64,000 nucleotides of DNA from Siphonobacter curvatus (lineage in GTDB: Bacteria > Bacteroidota > Bacteroidia > Cytophagales > Spirosomataceae), in contig NZ_PTRA01000001.1 of the NCBI RefSeq assembly GCF_002943425.1, positions 2,604,001-2,668,000 of the forward strand, written 5' to 3'. The first letter of the stretch is position 1, and each line of letters starts with the position of its first letter. The position numbers and the translations under genes were made by a program. Shown in pieces: positions 8,672-18,414 of this stretch. The notes beneath the pieces were generated by a model. It had not been told where the DNA came from, searched no databases, and saw only the letters and a list, made by a program, of their open reading frames with translations.

Positions 8672-9925
8672 ATGAATGCCATCCAGGTTGAAAATATAGG
8701 TAAACGCTACTTCATCGATCACCAGAAAAAATACGGTGGTCCATCGGGGTTAAAAGAAACCGTACTCAATAGCTTTCAATCGCTGTTCGGTTCCAAGCCA
8801 CAGGAGACTTCCGTCAAAGAAGAATTTTGGGCTCTTAAAAATGTAACCTTCGACGTAGCTCAGGGCGACCGAATCGGAATCGTTGGACACAACGGAGCCG
8901 GAAAGTCTACGCTTTTAAAAGTACTCAGCCGGATCACTGAGCCGACCGAAGGCCGGGTAACGGTACGGGGTCGTATCGCCAGTTTGCTGGAAGTAGGTAC
9001 TGGCTTTCACCAAGAGCTTACGGGTCGCGAGAACATCTTTCTCAACGGTGCTATTCTCGGGATGAAACAGTCCGAGATCAAGCAACATTTTGACGAAATC
9101 GTGGCCTTCGCCGGGATCGAGAAATTTCTGGATACCCCCGTAAAACGTTATTCTTCGGGGATGTTTGTACGCTTAGGCTTTGCAATTGCGGCTCACCTTG
9201 AACCCGAAATTCTGATCATCGATGAAGTACTCGCCGTAGGTGACGCTGAATTCCAGCGGAAGTGTCTCGGCAAAATGAAAGATGTGTCAGACAGCGGTCG
9301 GACAATTTTGTTCGTCAGTCATAACCTCACGGCTGTACAAAGTCTGTGCAACAAAGCTGTATTCATGAACCGTGGCCAAATGGTCGCCGTCGGTGAAACG
9401 GGGCAGATCATTACCGATTACATGGCCAAGATTAACCAGACCAGTCTGGTACGGGAATGGACTACCCCCGAATCAGCTCCCGGTAATGATCAGGTACGGA
9501 TCAAAAAGATTGAACTGATGCCTACGTTTAGCGGCAGTCAAACCCGCATTGACGTACGTACGCCCATCCGGGTTCGGTTTGAGTTCTGGAACTTCGTCAA
9601 GAATGCCAAGCTTAACCTGAGTATGCACTTCAATTCCATGACGGGAGAAACCATCTTTAACCTGGCCTCTCCCCAACTGGATGCAAACCCCGGCGTGATT
9701 ACGGGCGAAGTAGAACTGCCCGGCAACTTCCTCAATGATGGCACCTATACCATTACGATGATGATTGTAAAAGATGCGGCGACGGTACTGTATCACCTAC
9801 AGGAATCCATTTTATTTGAAATTGACGATTATCGCGGCGAAGTGGCTTGGTACGGCAAATGGCCGGGTTCCGTTCGTCCTTATTTCCCCTTCACTATCGA
9901 ACAGGCAGAGGAGGTTAACGTATGA
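8672..9925 (+). CDS. wzt: polysaccharide ABC transporter ATP-binding protein (Wzt) with C-terminal glycan-binding domain
   Basis: A 417-residue ATPase energising export with the preceding permease. The nucleotide-binding domain carries Walker A GHNGAGKST (72-80), the signature YSSGMFVRLGFA, and Walker B ILIIDEVLAVGD. After about residue 260 a beta-rich extension of about 150 residues matches the Wzt_C type domain, which in studied O-antigen systems binds the finished, often chain-end-modified, polymer. That implies a modified terminus is recognised before export. Its stop overlaps the next start by four bases. Confidence 0.92.
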   Translation: MNAIQVENIGKRYFIDHQKKYGGPSGLKETVLNSFQSLFGSKPQETSVKEEFWALKNVTFDVAQGDRIGIVGHNGAGKSTLLKVLSRITEPTEGRVTVRGRIASLLEVGTGFHQELTGRENIFLNGAILGMKQSEIKQHFDEIVAFAGIEKFLDTPVKRYSSGMFVRLGFAIAAHLEPEILIIDEVLAVGDAEFQRKCLGKMKDVSDSGRTILFVSHNLTAVQSLCNKAVFMNRGQMVAVGETGQIITDYMAKINQTSLVREWTTPESAPGNDQVRIKKIELMPTFSGSQTRIDVRTPIRVRFEFWNFVKNAKLNLSMHFNSMTGETIFNLASPQLDANPGVITGEVELPGNFLNDGTYTITMMIVKDAATVLYHLQESILFEIDDYRGEVAWYGKWPGSVRPYFPFTIEQAEEVNV

Positions 9926-11004
9926 GCGAAAAAATTTTTGTAACCAAGTCTTACCTTCCTCCTCAAGAAGAATATATCGCGTACTTAAACGGCATCTGGG
10001 AACGCCATCATTTGACCAACCAGGGACCGCTCGTTCTGGAATTAGAACAAAAATTGCGACAATACCTCGGTCTTGAGCACCTGCATTTCAGCTCCAATGG
10101 TACCATTGTGCTGCAAATGGCTTTGAAGGCTCTCCGGATTACGGGCGAAGTAATCACAACGCCTTTTTCTTACTGTGCGACCTCCCACGCCATTGCCTGG
10201 GAAAATGCCACACCCATTTTCGCGGACATCCGGAAAGAAGATCTCTGTATTGATCCGGACTGCATTGAGGCTCTGATTACGCCGAAAACGCAGGCCATTC
10301 TGGCTACGCACGTGTATGGGATTCCCTGTCAGATTGAACGAATCGAAGCCATTGCCAAGCAGCATGGCTTATACGTCATTTACGATGCCGCTCATACCTT
10401 CGGCGTCCAGTACAAGGGTAAATCCTTACTCAGTTACGGCGACGTTTCGACCTGTAGTTTTCACGCCACGAAAGTGTTCCATACGGTGGAGGGTGGCATG
10501 ATCACGACGCCTAATGCTGAACTCTCCGAGCAGTTAAAACTCTACCGTAGCTTTGGTCACGTAGGGGATGACTATTTCGACATTGGGATCAACGCCAAGA
10601 ACTCGGAGTTTCATGCGGCCATGGGTTTGTGTAATCTGCCCAAAGTGGATGAGATTATTGCAGGCCGCCGCCGGGTTACGGAGAGCTACGATCAGCACCT
10701 AAACTGGGAAAAGCTCACGAAACCTACTATACCCGCAGACGTGGAGTGGAATCATGCGTACTACCCCGTTTTCTTTGAAACGGAAGCTGATTTGCTGAAG
10801 GTACGCGATGCCTTAGCCGCTCAGAACATTTTCGTTCGTCGGTATTTTTATCCTTCCTTAAACACGTTGAGCTTTTTGCACGCTCATCAGTCATGTCCGG
10901 TTTCGGAGTACATGGCCGTACGTGCCCTAAGTCTGCCGCTGTATCCGGATCTGCCGGATCACGACGTCGAACGAATTATTTCGATCATCAACGAAAACCT
11001 GTAA
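9922..11004 (+). CDS. DegT/DnrJ/EryC1/StrS-family aminotransferase
   Basis: A 360-residue PLP-dependent sugar aminotransferase, which would turn a nucleotide-linked keto-sugar into an amino-sugar. The Schiff-base lysine is K184 in FHATKVFHTVEGG and the PLP-nitrogen aspartate is D155 in YDAAHTFG. Length is usual. It is translationally coupled to wzt. No nucleotide-sugar dehydratase lies in the window, so its keto-sugar substrate must be made elsewhere; VioA- or FdtB-like specificity is possible but not shown. Its presence argues for a 4-amino- or 3-amino-dideoxy sugar in the polymer. Confidence 0.9.
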   Translation: MSEKIFVTKSYLPPQEEYIAYLNGIWERHHLTNQGPLVLELEQKLRQYLGLEHLHFSSNGTIVLQMALKALRITGEVITTPFSYCATSHAIAWENATPIFADIRKEDLCIDPDCIEALITPKTQAILATHVYGIPCQIERIEAIAKQHGLYVIYDAAHTFGVQYKGKSLLSYGDVSTCSFHATKVFHTVEGGMITTPNAELSEQLKLYRSFGHVGDDYFDIGINAKNSEFHAAMGLCNLPKVDEIIAGRRRVTESYDQHLNWEKLTKPTIPADVEWNHAYYPVFFETEADLLKVRDALAAQNIFVRRYFYPSLNTLSFLHAHQSCPVSEYMAVRALSLPLYPDLPDHDVERIISIINENL

Positions 11005-11015
11005 TAGTACCAAAC

Positions 11016-13070
11016 ATGTGGGATTGGTTGTACCGCCTACTCTTTCTGATGTTCGTGGGCTTCTGCTTCCGGGTAGCTGCTCAGGTCTCACGAAAGTCTT
11101 TAGTAGATGTAATCATCACGGCATTTACGGTCTTTGCCGGTAGTATCATTGTCTCCGGATTTGTCTTATCGTTTTTGCATAAAACGGCGGATGTACGCTT
11201 CTGGGCGGGCTTTGTATTCATTCCGCCTTTCATTTTTTACCTCTTATTCTCGAAAGTATTCATTCGGGAGTACGAGGATTTCTCTGTGATCAGTCTTCTG
11301 GGCAGTACGCTTCAAAAGACCTGGACCTGGTATAAAGAGCTGTCTCTTTACCTGAAAGTGGTCTTTGGTCTGATGATCGTAACTCTGGCAACGGTGTCCT
11401 TTATCAGTTTACTCTTGGTGCTGTTCACCGTTCCGAATGAATGGGATAGTATGACGGGTCATTTGGTACGGGTCATGTACTTCATTCAACGCGGTACGAT
11501 GGCTCCGTTCTACGGTACCAACTGGAATATTGACACCTATCCCCGTAGCGTTTGCGGTATTCAGATTTACAGCTACCTCATCACGGGTAAAATTGAGAAT
11601 GCTTTCAAGCTTATCAATTACCTCAGCTACTGGATTTCCGTATTGGCGGCTTACGGCATTGCTCAATCCATTAGCCGAAATACCACAGCCAGCGTATTCA
11701 GTGCTCTGGCGATGGGTTTGCTACCGAACGTACTCCTCCAGTCTACAACGACCGATACAGACATCGTGCTGATGGGTTACGTTAGTTGTCTGGTGTATTT
11801 CCTGTTTGCCTACCACCAAACGCACCGTCGCCGGTATTTGTACCTGGCCGGACTCATTTTTGGTATTGGTCTGGGTCATAAGATCACACTAGTTCTACAA
11901 TTCCCCTCGTTATTCATGGTGGCGTTGTACGTCTTTGTGTTCGGAGTCCCCAATGTCAAATATTCCCTGGGTCAGCTGAAGCACTTCTTTACCTCAGCGG
12001 TTATCGGCGTGCTGCTGTTTACGTTACCTACGGGTTATCTGTCTAACCTTCAGCGGTACAACCACCCCATTGGGCCCCCTACGGCTACGCGTCACCAATC
12101 GGTGGAACGAGCCGGCGGTATCTTTAGCCCAAATCTTTACGAACAAGGTACCCGGAATTTCCTGCGTTACGGTTTTGATTTCATGAACCTGGACGGTCTT
12201 ACCAACCTGCCCGGCGTGATTGAAGGGCCTAATCAATGGTTTAAAGCTCCGTTTGTATGGCTGGAAGGAAAAGTACACGCCCGCCTTCGGGAAGAGACGG
12301 ATTTTACGATCCGACCGTTCAGCTACAATCGGGATTACATTTTCATGAATGGCCTACCCTACTGGGGCATCATGGGTTTTGCTTTGTTGTGGCCGCTAGT
12401 ATTTCTGGTGCTGTTTGGGGTCATTCGCTCCAAACCCCTGCTTTTCCTGGCCGGAGCGGCTTTGCTGCACGCGGCTGCTTTGTCGTATTCGGCTCCCTAC
12501 GATCCGTTCAAAGGCCGGTACTTCATTAGTACAAGCATTTACGTAATTCCTTTCCTGACGGTCCTGTTTACGAAACGGCATTCCTTACTAGGTTCGCGGG
12601 AACTGACTTTGAAAAGTTATATTTTATTCATTGTTGCTCTCGCCTGTGCTTCCGCATTTTTTGCCGTATTGTGGAACGAACGTTGCCTGCCGGTAGCTCA
12701 CAACGGCCATCCTTCGGCGTTTGACGAAGGTCGGATCGAACGTATGTCTTATGCCCGCGAGGATATTACGCCAGCATACAAGAATTTTGATCGAATCGTG
12801 CCTGAACATGCGACCGTTGCTTTGGCGGACATCAACGACGATTACGAATACCCCCTGTTCGGTAAGGACCTGACGCGGAAGCTCATTCCCATCAATCCTT
12901 TTGAACGCGGATTGCAGCCCATTCCCAAAGAAGCGGAATACCTGTTCTTTGCAGCCAGCGTGATCAAACCCCAACCCGGCGACATTCGGCTCGGAACGGA
13001 TACAACAGCCGCTACCCGAGCAAAAATGATCGTTCCGGCGGAAGATTACTGGCTCCGGAGATTGAAATAA
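11016..13070 (+). CDS. GT-C type membrane glycosyltransferase-like protein
   Basis: A 684-residue integral membrane protein with about eleven to thirteen hydrophobic segments, resembling the ArnT/PMT (GT39) GT-C superfamily that uses polyprenyl-phosphate sugars. An acidic residue in the first large periplasmic loop (NEWDSMTGHLVR) fits the catalytic position of this fold, and TTTDTDIVLMGY also resembles the family. The ATG at 11016, 11 nt after the aminotransferase stop, starts directly into the first membrane helix (WLYRLLFLMFVGFCF). The C-terminal 100 residues are soluble. It may decorate the polymer or lipid carrier on the periplasmic side. Exact family uncertain. Confidence 0.7.
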   Translation: MWDWLYRLLFLMFVGFCFRVAAQVSRKSLVDVIITAFTVFAGSIIVSGFVLSFLHKTADVRFWAGFVFIPPFIFYLLFSKVFIREYEDFSVISLLGSTLQKTWTWYKELSLYLKVVFGLMIVTLATVSFISLLLVLFTVPNEWDSMTGHLVRVMYFIQRGTMAPFYGTNWNIDTYPRSVCGIQIYSYLITGKIENAFKLINYLSYWISVLAAYGIAQSISRNTTASVFSALAMGLLPNVLLQSTTTDTDIVLMGYVSCLVYFLFAYHQTHRRRYLYLAGLIFGIGLGHKITLVLQFPSLFMVALYVFVFGVPNVKYSLGQLKHFFTSAVIGVLLFTLPTGYLSNLQRYNHPIGPPTATRHQSVERAGGIFSPNLYEQGTRNFLRYGFDFMNLDGLTNLPGVIEGPNQWFKAPFVWLEGKVHARLREETDFTIRPFSYNRDYIFMNGLPYWGIMGFALLWPLVFLVLFGVIRSKPLLFLAGAALLHAAALSYSAPYDPFKGRYFISTSIYVIPFLTVLFTKRHSLLGSRELTLKSYILFIVALACASAFFAVLWNERCLPVAHNGHPSAFDEGRIERMSYAREDITPAYKNFDRIVPEHATVALADINDDYEYPLFGKDLTRKLIPINPFERGLQPIPKEAEYLFFAASVIKPQPGDIRLGTDTTAATRAKMIVPAEDYWLRRLK

Positions 13071-13075
13071 GCAGC

Positions 13076-13113
13076 CCGGAAAGAGCAGACGTTCAACGCT
13101 CTGCTCTTTCCGG
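13076..13113 (+). terminator. strong hairpin after GT-C gene
   Basis: A perfect 14-bp stem (CCGGAAAGAGCAGA / TCTGCTCTTTCCGG) with a 10-nt loop begins 5 nt after the stop codon. No U-tract follows (CTTAAGTAACC), so it may be a partial terminator, a rho-dependent site or an mRNA 3'-end stabiliser inside the long operon. Confidence 0.5.
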
Positions 13114-13190
13114 CTTAAGTAACCTTCATACGCTCTCCTCTTCATAAAGAGCTTTCTAGTCAACCTTCTTTTACATTGAACCCAGCCGAT

Positions 13191-13889
13191 ATGACTTTAG
13201 CCATCATGCAACCCTATCTGTTTCCGTACATTGGCTATTTTCAGCTGATGAAAGCGGTGGATACGTTTGTACTCTACGATGATGTCGCCTTCATTAACCG
13301 GGGCTGGATCAATCGGAATAACCTGCTTAATAACGGCAAAGCCCAACTGTTTACGATTCCGCTGAAAGACGCCAGTCAGAACAAACTGATTCGTGAAATT
13401 TCAATCGATACACAGCAGAAATGGCGGGATAAATTGCTGAAGACCATTCAGCAAACGTACCGGAAAGCCCCGCAATACGCGGCGGTATATCCATTATTGG
13501 AGGAAATTTTACAATTCCCGGAGGAAAACATTAGTACCTATATCTTGAATAGTCTGGTACAAATCAATGCGTATCTGGGCATTACGACGAAGCTGGTACC
13601 CAGTTCGACGATTTACGAAAACCAGGACTTGAAGGCTCAGGAACGCATTCTTGACATCTGCTTGCAGGAAAAAGCGGATCATTACATCAATCCTATTGGC
13701 GGGAAAGAGCTGTACAGCCATGAGCGGTTTGCCGAACACCAGATCCGGTTAAATTTTATTCGTTCCGAAAAGGTAGAATATCCCCAGTTGGGCGGAGACT
13801 TTGTACCCTGGTTGAGTATCGTAGATGTGCTCATGTTCAATACCAAAGAACAAGTGGATGAGCTGTTGAAAGCGTACGTACTGGAGTGA
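13191..13889 (+). CDS. WbqC family protein
   Basis: A 232-residue protein of the WbqC-like family, found in O-antigen and capsule loci. The N-terminus (MTLAIMQPYLFPYIGYFQL) and VLYDDVAFINRGWINRN are family hallmarks. The ATG at 13191 is preferred to an upstream TTG because the conserved motif begins there. The family is proposed to act in amino-sugar N-acylation or related biosynthesis, but the reaction is not firmly established. It lies beside an aminotransferase-containing operon, which fits such a role. Confidence 0.88.
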   Translation: MTLAIMQPYLFPYIGYFQLMKAVDTFVLYDDVAFINRGWINRNNLLNNGKAQLFTIPLKDASQNKLIREISIDTQQKWRDKLLKTIQQTYRKAPQYAAVYPLLEEILQFPEENISTYILNSLVQINAYLGITTKLVPSSTIYENQDLKAQERILDICLQEKADHYINPIGGKELYSHERFAEHQIRLNFIRSEKVEYPQLGGDFVPWLSIVDVLMFNTKEQVDELLKAYVLE

Positions 13890-13927
13890 TCGTGTATCAA
13901 ACGCCGGATTTGAAGCGGCCCTTTTGT

Positions 13928-14914
13928 ATGGTTGATGTTTCCATTCTGATTATTAATTATAAGTGTGCGGATCTGACGATTGCCGCCATTCAATCCGTTA
14001 AAGACTGGACCAAACGGGTCAGTTACGAAGTGATTGTGGTGGATAACGATTCACAGGATCAGAGTAAAGCTCAGGTACTCGAGCAACACCCCGATATTCA
14101 GTGGATCGATATGGGTTACAATGCGGGCTTTGCTCGGGCCAACAACCGGGCCATTCAGGCGGCTCAGGGTCGGTACTATCTGCTGCTGAATGCCGATACG
14201 TTGCAAAACATGGACGCCATTGATGTGTGCGTGGAACGCATGGATGCTGAACCGGACGTTGCTGCGTCAGCTCCCATGCAACTGTACGGGAATGGCAGTC
14301 CTCAACCCTATTTTGAGAGTTTTGCCGAGTTTCGCCGCATTTTTTACATCGTTCCTATCCGCCTACAGGCCTGGGTGGAGCGTATGTTGCCCGCTACGGT
14401 ATATACCGATCCCCGTCAGCACGACTGGCTCGTAGGGGCCTTTATGGTGGTACGCCGGGAAGCCGTACAAAAAGTCGGTGCTCTGGATGAGAGTTTCTTT
14501 ATGTACGGTGAAGATGTGGAATGGTCGTACCGGCTCGGTAAAGTTGGGAAGCTGTTGTACTACAAGGATTTAGGTTTCCTGCATCTCACCAGTGACTCCC
14601 CCTTCCGCCGGACGGATGTTTCTTACGTCAATCGGTTCAACGTACAGATGCAGGTCTCAAATCTGCTCTGGTTACGTAAGCAATACGGCGTGGGGGCGTA
14701 CCTGGTCGTCATGCTGAATTATGCCTTGTTGATTCCGATTTTTACGGGCTGGAAAGCCTTTGTGAATCTGAAGAATCGGCGACCCATCGGCAGTGAAATG
14801 GAAAATCAACGTCGCTTTGCCCGGCGATTTCAGATGTTATTGCGGTATTTTTGGCCGACGGTATTCAACCGTCCGGGTTTTTACAAGATAAAACCGGAAG
14901 AAAACATTGCCTGA
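13928..14914 (+). CDS. family 2 glycosyltransferase (rhamnosyltransferase-like)
   Basis: A 328-residue GT-A fold transferase acting on a nucleotide sugar in the cytosol or at the inner membrane. The N-terminal strand VSILIINYKCADLT, the nucleotide-binding VDNDSQDQS and the DxD region LLLNADT are visible, and FFMYGEDVEWSYRLGK is typical of WbbL-like rhamnosyltransferases. The ATG at 13928 is chosen because it starts right at the first strand; a GTG at 13886 would add 14 unconserved residues. Substrate not determinable. Confidence 0.88.
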   Translation: MVDVSILIINYKCADLTIAAIQSVKDWTKRVSYEVIVVDNDSQDQSKAQVLEQHPDIQWIDMGYNAGFARANNRAIQAAQGRYYLLLNADTLQNMDAIDVCVERMDAEPDVAASAPMQLYGNGSPQPYFESFAEFRRIFYIVPIRLQAWVERMLPATVYTDPRQHDWLVGAFMVVRREAVQKVGALDESFFMYGEDVEWSYRLGKVGKLLYYKDLGFLHLTSDSPFRRTDVSYVNRFNVQMQVSNLLWLRKQYGVGAYLVVMLNYALLIPIFTGWKAFVNLKNRRPIGSEMENQRRFARRFQMLLRYFWPTVFNRPGFYKIKPEENIA

Positions 14915-14926
14915 GTCTGTCCCTTT

Positions 14927-16030
14927 ATGTCCACTCGTAAGATACTGATTATCACCCCCTACGCAGGTCGAACCGGCTCAGAAATGATGATGGGGTATTT
15001 GCTGAATCGATTCAATCGGGATCTTTTTCAGTTGGGCTTGTGTACGCTGCAGCCCGGTGAATTACTGAATGACCTACCCCCGGATGTTCCTACGTTTACG
15101 GCTCCGCACCACTTTTCAGTCGTTCAGAAATTACAAAACAAGTTCGGCGAAAACCCGATTTTCCGGTACCTGCGAAACGTACAGAAACAGTTTAAAGCCG
15201 ATATCTGGTATTTGAACACTCTGGTACCGGCCTTCTTATTACCGCTGGCTCAGGAACTGGGCGTGCGGGTGGTGACGCATTTTCACGAACTCCCCCTTGA
15301 ATACATGGCGTTGAAGGGAGAGGCATTCCGGCGATTAATTACCGAAAGCGATCGCATCATTGGCTGTTCGGAAATCGTTTGCCAACGTATTCGCGAGGCC
15401 GGTGGACAACGAATCGAACTCTGCCATTCCCTCATCGATCATTCTCGCATTAAGATTCAGCCGGACCGCGTACAGAAACTTCGGCAATCGTTGAATATTC
15501 AGCCCCACGAGTTCGTCTGGGTGATGTCCGGACAAAGCACGTACCGCAAGGGATTTGATCTCCTACCCGATTTCGCGGAACAGTTAAAAGGCTCTCCCGC
15601 TCGTATCATTTGGTTGGGACAGGTCATTGACGACGGATTCGTAACGTATACACAGGAAAAATTAAAACATAATTCGGGCGTCCGAGTTGATGTATTGGGC
15701 GTGCAACGGGAAGATTATTATCACTATCTATCCCTCGCCGACGGCTTTCTGCTGACTTCCCGGGAAGATCCCTTCCCTCTGGTGATGATTGAAGCGGCAG
15801 CTCTGGCAAAACCCATCGTCGCGTTTAATTCAGGGGGTGTGGCTGAGTTTGTACAGGAAGAAATGGGCGAAGTTGTCGATTCCTGGAATGTACGGGATGT
15901 AGTTACTGTCCTACAGAAAGTAATGAATAAAGAGTTGATTTTCAACGCTGAAAAAGCGAAAAATCGAGCCCAACAATTTGATGTTTCCGTGATTATTTCC
16001 CGCTGGGAAACCATCATGCGACAGCTTTGA
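14927..16030 (+). CDS. family 4 glycosyltransferase
   Basis: A 367-residue GT-B fold transferase. The N-terminal domain starts KILIITPYAGRTGSEMM and the C-terminal domain has the E-x7-E motif SREDPFPLVMIEAA followed by KPIVAFNSGGVAEFV. It begins 12 nt after the preceding GT2 gene. It is clearly similar to the next gene in domain order and C-terminal motif, suggesting an old duplication. Donor and acceptor unknown. Confidence 0.88.
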   Translation: MSTRKILIITPYAGRTGSEMMMGYLLNRFNRDLFQLGLCTLQPGELLNDLPPDVPTFTAPHHFSVVQKLQNKFGENPIFRYLRNVQKQFKADIWYLNTLVPAFLLPLAQELGVRVVTHFHELPLEYMALKGEAFRRLITESDRIIGCSEIVCQRIREAGGQRIELCHSLIDHSRIKIQPDRVQKLRQSLNIQPHEFVWVMSGQSTYRKGFDLLPDFAEQLKGSPARIIWLGQVIDDGFVTYTQEKLKHNSGVRVDVLGVQREDYYHYLSLADGFLLTSREDPFPLVMIEAAALAKPIVAFNSGGVAEFVQEEMGEVVDSWNVRDVVTVLQKVMNKELIFNAEKAKNRAQQFDVSVIISRWETIMRQL

Positions 16031-16065
16031 TCGACGAAAAAGGCTTTCTTTCTGAGAAAGAGTCG

Positions 16066-16073
16066 TATTTTTG
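16066..16073 (+). promoter_or_regulatory. -7 element before second GT4 gene
   Basis: TATTTTTG followed by C matches TAnnTTTG exactly and lies 35 nt before the ATG at 16109. The preceding 30 nt hold a short inverted repeat (CTTTCT / AGAAAG), which could act as a weak terminator of the upstream gene. An internal promoter within the operon is likely. Confidence 0.45.
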
Positions 16074-16108
16074 CCCCCTTGTTTGAGCAATAAACCCTTA
16101 ATCCCCTT

Positions 16109-17287
16109 ATGAAGAAAATTCTGTTCATCAGTCACGACGCCAACCGGGCAGGTGCACAGATTTTGTTGCTTCGTTTTCTGAAGAAGCTTAAACAACTTCC
16201 TGAGTATCAGTTTAAAGTTTTACTCAAACACGGCGGTACGCTCATCCGGGATTTTGAAAGAGTAGCTCCCGTCTACCACTGGTATCACCGCGATACCCAG
16301 CAGCGGAGTAAGGTTTCGCGTTTATTGAACCGTAAAACCTTTCACGATCAGGTGCTTCAGGAGATTCAGAATGAAGGTTTCGACCTGATTGTCTCGAATA
16401 CCATTACCAATGGCGACCTACTCAATCTGCTACGTCCCCTGGTATCCTGCCCCATCGTGACTTATGCCCACGAAATGCCCATGGGTATTTCGATGTATAC
16501 GGACCCTTCGAGTTTTAATCAGACCCTTCGGCATACTAGTCAATACTGGGCTTGTTCGCAGGCTCAACGTCTGGTGTATATCGAACGTTTCGGTATTTCA
16601 CCCGAGTCCATTGCGGTACTACCCTCGCTCCTGCCCGATGGAGCCTGGGATTTGCAGCCTTCCGCAGAAGCTACCCAGCAAATCCGGCAACTGCTGGATT
16701 TACCGGAACAGGCTCTGCTGGTAGGAGCTGTAGGTACCTTTGACTGGCGTAAGGGAATTGATGTTTTCGTGCAACTCGCCCGGCAATCGACACCCAATAC
16801 GCATTTTGTGTGGGTAGGCGGCCATGAGCATCAGGTCGAGTATCACATGATTACGGAAGATCTGCGTCGGCTGGGACTCAGCGACCGCGTCCACCTGATT
16901 CCGCACTCCGACCGGCCGTTTGACTTCATGGCTACCTTTGATGTATTCGTGCTGACGTCCCGGGAAGAACCGTATCCGCTGGTGGTGCTGGAAGCCGCCC
17001 TGTTGGCCAAACCCATCGTTTGCTTTGCTCAGTCGGGTGGAGCTCCGGATTTCGTGGAAAGCGATGCGGGCTTTGTAGCCGACTACCTGGATACGCAGAT
17101 GATGAGTCAGCAAATTACCCAATTACTAGGCGACCCTGCCTTACGGGAAGCCATGGGGAACAAGGCTCGGGAAAAAGTATTCGCCCGCCATCAGGACGAC
17201 CATGCCATGCAAGTGTTTGTGCAACTGCTGGAAACGAGTCTGGCTGAAACCCGTGGATCGAAACCCACGCGGGCAACGTATCCCTGA
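16109..17287 (+). CDS. family 4 glycosyltransferase
   Basis: A 392-residue GT-B fold transferase paralogous to the gene before it. It starts KKILFISHDANRAGAQILL, has the mid-protein LLVGAVGTFDWRKGIDVF strand typical of the second Rossmann domain, and the E-x7-E motif SREEPYPLVVLEAA. A 78-nt spacer with its own promoter-like element separates the two. Role: one sugar addition in assembly of the surface polymer; linkage unknown. Confidence 0.88.
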   Translation: MKKILFISHDANRAGAQILLLRFLKKLKQLPEYQFKVLLKHGGTLIRDFERVAPVYHWYHRDTQQRSKVSRLLNRKTFHDQVLQEIQNEGFDLIVSNTITNGDLLNLLRPLVSCPIVTYAHEMPMGISMYTDPSSFNQTLRHTSQYWACSQAQRLVYIERFGISPESIAVLPSLLPDGAWDLQPSAEATQQIRQLLDLPEQALLVGAVGTFDWRKGIDVFVQLARQSTPNTHFVWVGGHEHQVEYHMITEDLRRLGLSDRVHLIPHSDRPFDFMATFDVFVLTSREEPYPLVVLEAALLAKPIVCFAQSGGAPDFVESDAGFVADYLDTQMMSQQITQLLGDPALREAMGNKAREKVFARHQDDHAMQVFVQLLETSLAETRGSKPTRATYP

Positions 17288-17330
17288 GACGTTCGGGTGA
17301 AATCCGCCGCTTAGAAACACGAGTGCCTGG

Positions 17331-17358
17331 TTGGCCGTTTTAATAAAAATTAGATTTA
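17331..17358 (+). promoter_or_regulatory. possible promoter before GT8-like gene
   Basis: TTGG (17331-17334) and TAGATTTA (17351-17358) are 16 nt apart, resembling the Bacteroidota -33/-7 pair, with the last base of the -7 box off consensus. It is 41 nt upstream of the TTG start. Confidence 0.3.
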
Positions 17359-17398
17359 CATCGCTCAAAGCGGAAGAGCCCCTTAACGCTTCAACCCC

Positions 17399-18388
17399 TT
17401 GAAAACGCTTGCTTTTACTATTTGTTCGATCAACTATCTGGCCCAGGCTCGTACACTGGGCGAATCGCTGGCGGTTACCAATCCTGACATTCATTACGTC
17501 ATTGGTTTGGTAGACCGACTCGAAGGGGTAGCTTTCGAATCGGACAAAATACCTTCCTTTGAATTACTGGAGCTCCATCGCATCCACATTCCAAACCGGG
17601 AGTGGATGGAGAAGAATTACGATATTACGGAGCTGAATACGGCGGTGAAGCCCCTGTTCTTTCAGCATTTCTATAAACAGTATCCTGACTATCAGAATTT
17701 TATTTATTTTGATCCGGATATTATTGTTTTTACCCGCTTAACGTACTTACTCGACCGCTTGCAGGAGCATCAGTTTGTACTAACGCCGCATACGCTTAGT
17801 CCGTTTCCAGATACGTGTATGCCCAATGAGTGTGATTTACTCAACACGGGTACGTTCAACCTGGGTTTTATTGCTCTGCGGAAAACCGATCAGACGCAGC
17901 AATTTATCAACTGGTGGGCTGAAAAGCTGGCGTATCAGGCGTATAATGACATTTGTAATGGGCTGTTTACCGATCAGAAGTGGATTAATTATGTACCCCA
18001 CTATTTCGATGGCGTGTACATTAGTCGGCATCCCGGTCATAACGTAGCGTACTGGAATCTCCACGAAAGGCAGTTCACGTATCGCGATGGACAATGGCTC
18101 ATTAACGATAACTGGCCCTTACAGTTTTTTCATTTTTCTGGCTATTCGCCCACTTCACCCGATTCTATTTCGCGGTACCAGAACCGGTTTACTTTCGAAG
18201 ATCGACCCGACGTACGGCCTTTGTTCGATTACTACGCGGAACGCATGAATGCGAATTTCAACGCGTACTACCGGCTTTTTCCCTGCGTATACGTGCGTCC
18301 CAAGAAACTCATTCGATTACTACGGGTTCGGAAAGCCCTGCGAATGCCCTTTGAAAAAGTCGCTCACTGGTTAAATCCGCAGGCCTAA
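17399..18388 (+). CDS. GT8-like glycosyltransferase
   Basis: A 329-residue GT-A fold transferase resembling family 8 and related nucleotide-diphospho-sugar transferases. The metal-binding DxD is DPD in FIYFDPDIIVF (about residues 100-110), followed by NTGTFNLGFIALRK, the acceptor-side strand of such enzymes. The start is probably the TTG at 17399, since the family N-terminus (KTLAFTICSINYLAQARTL) begins there and no ATG is available. A second, diverged copy lies two genes downstream. Confidence 0.78.
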   Translation: MKTLAFTICSINYLAQARTLGESLAVTNPDIHYVIGLVDRLEGVAFESDKIPSFELLELHRIHIPNREWMEKNYDITELNTAVKPLFFQHFYKQYPDYQNFIYFDPDIIVFTRLTYLLDRLQEHQFVLTPHTLSPFPDTCMPNECDLLNTGTFNLGFIALRKTDQTQQFINWWAEKLAYQAYNDICNGLFTDQKWINYVPHYFDGVYISRHPGHNVAYWNLHERQFTYRDGQWLINDNWPLQFFHFSGYSPTSPDSISRYQNRFTFEDRPDVRPLFDYYAERMNANFNAYYRLFPCVYVRPKKLIRLLRVRKALRMPFEKVAHWLNPQA

Positions 18389-18414
18389 GTACTGCGGCTA
18401 CGCGATTCGCTTGT

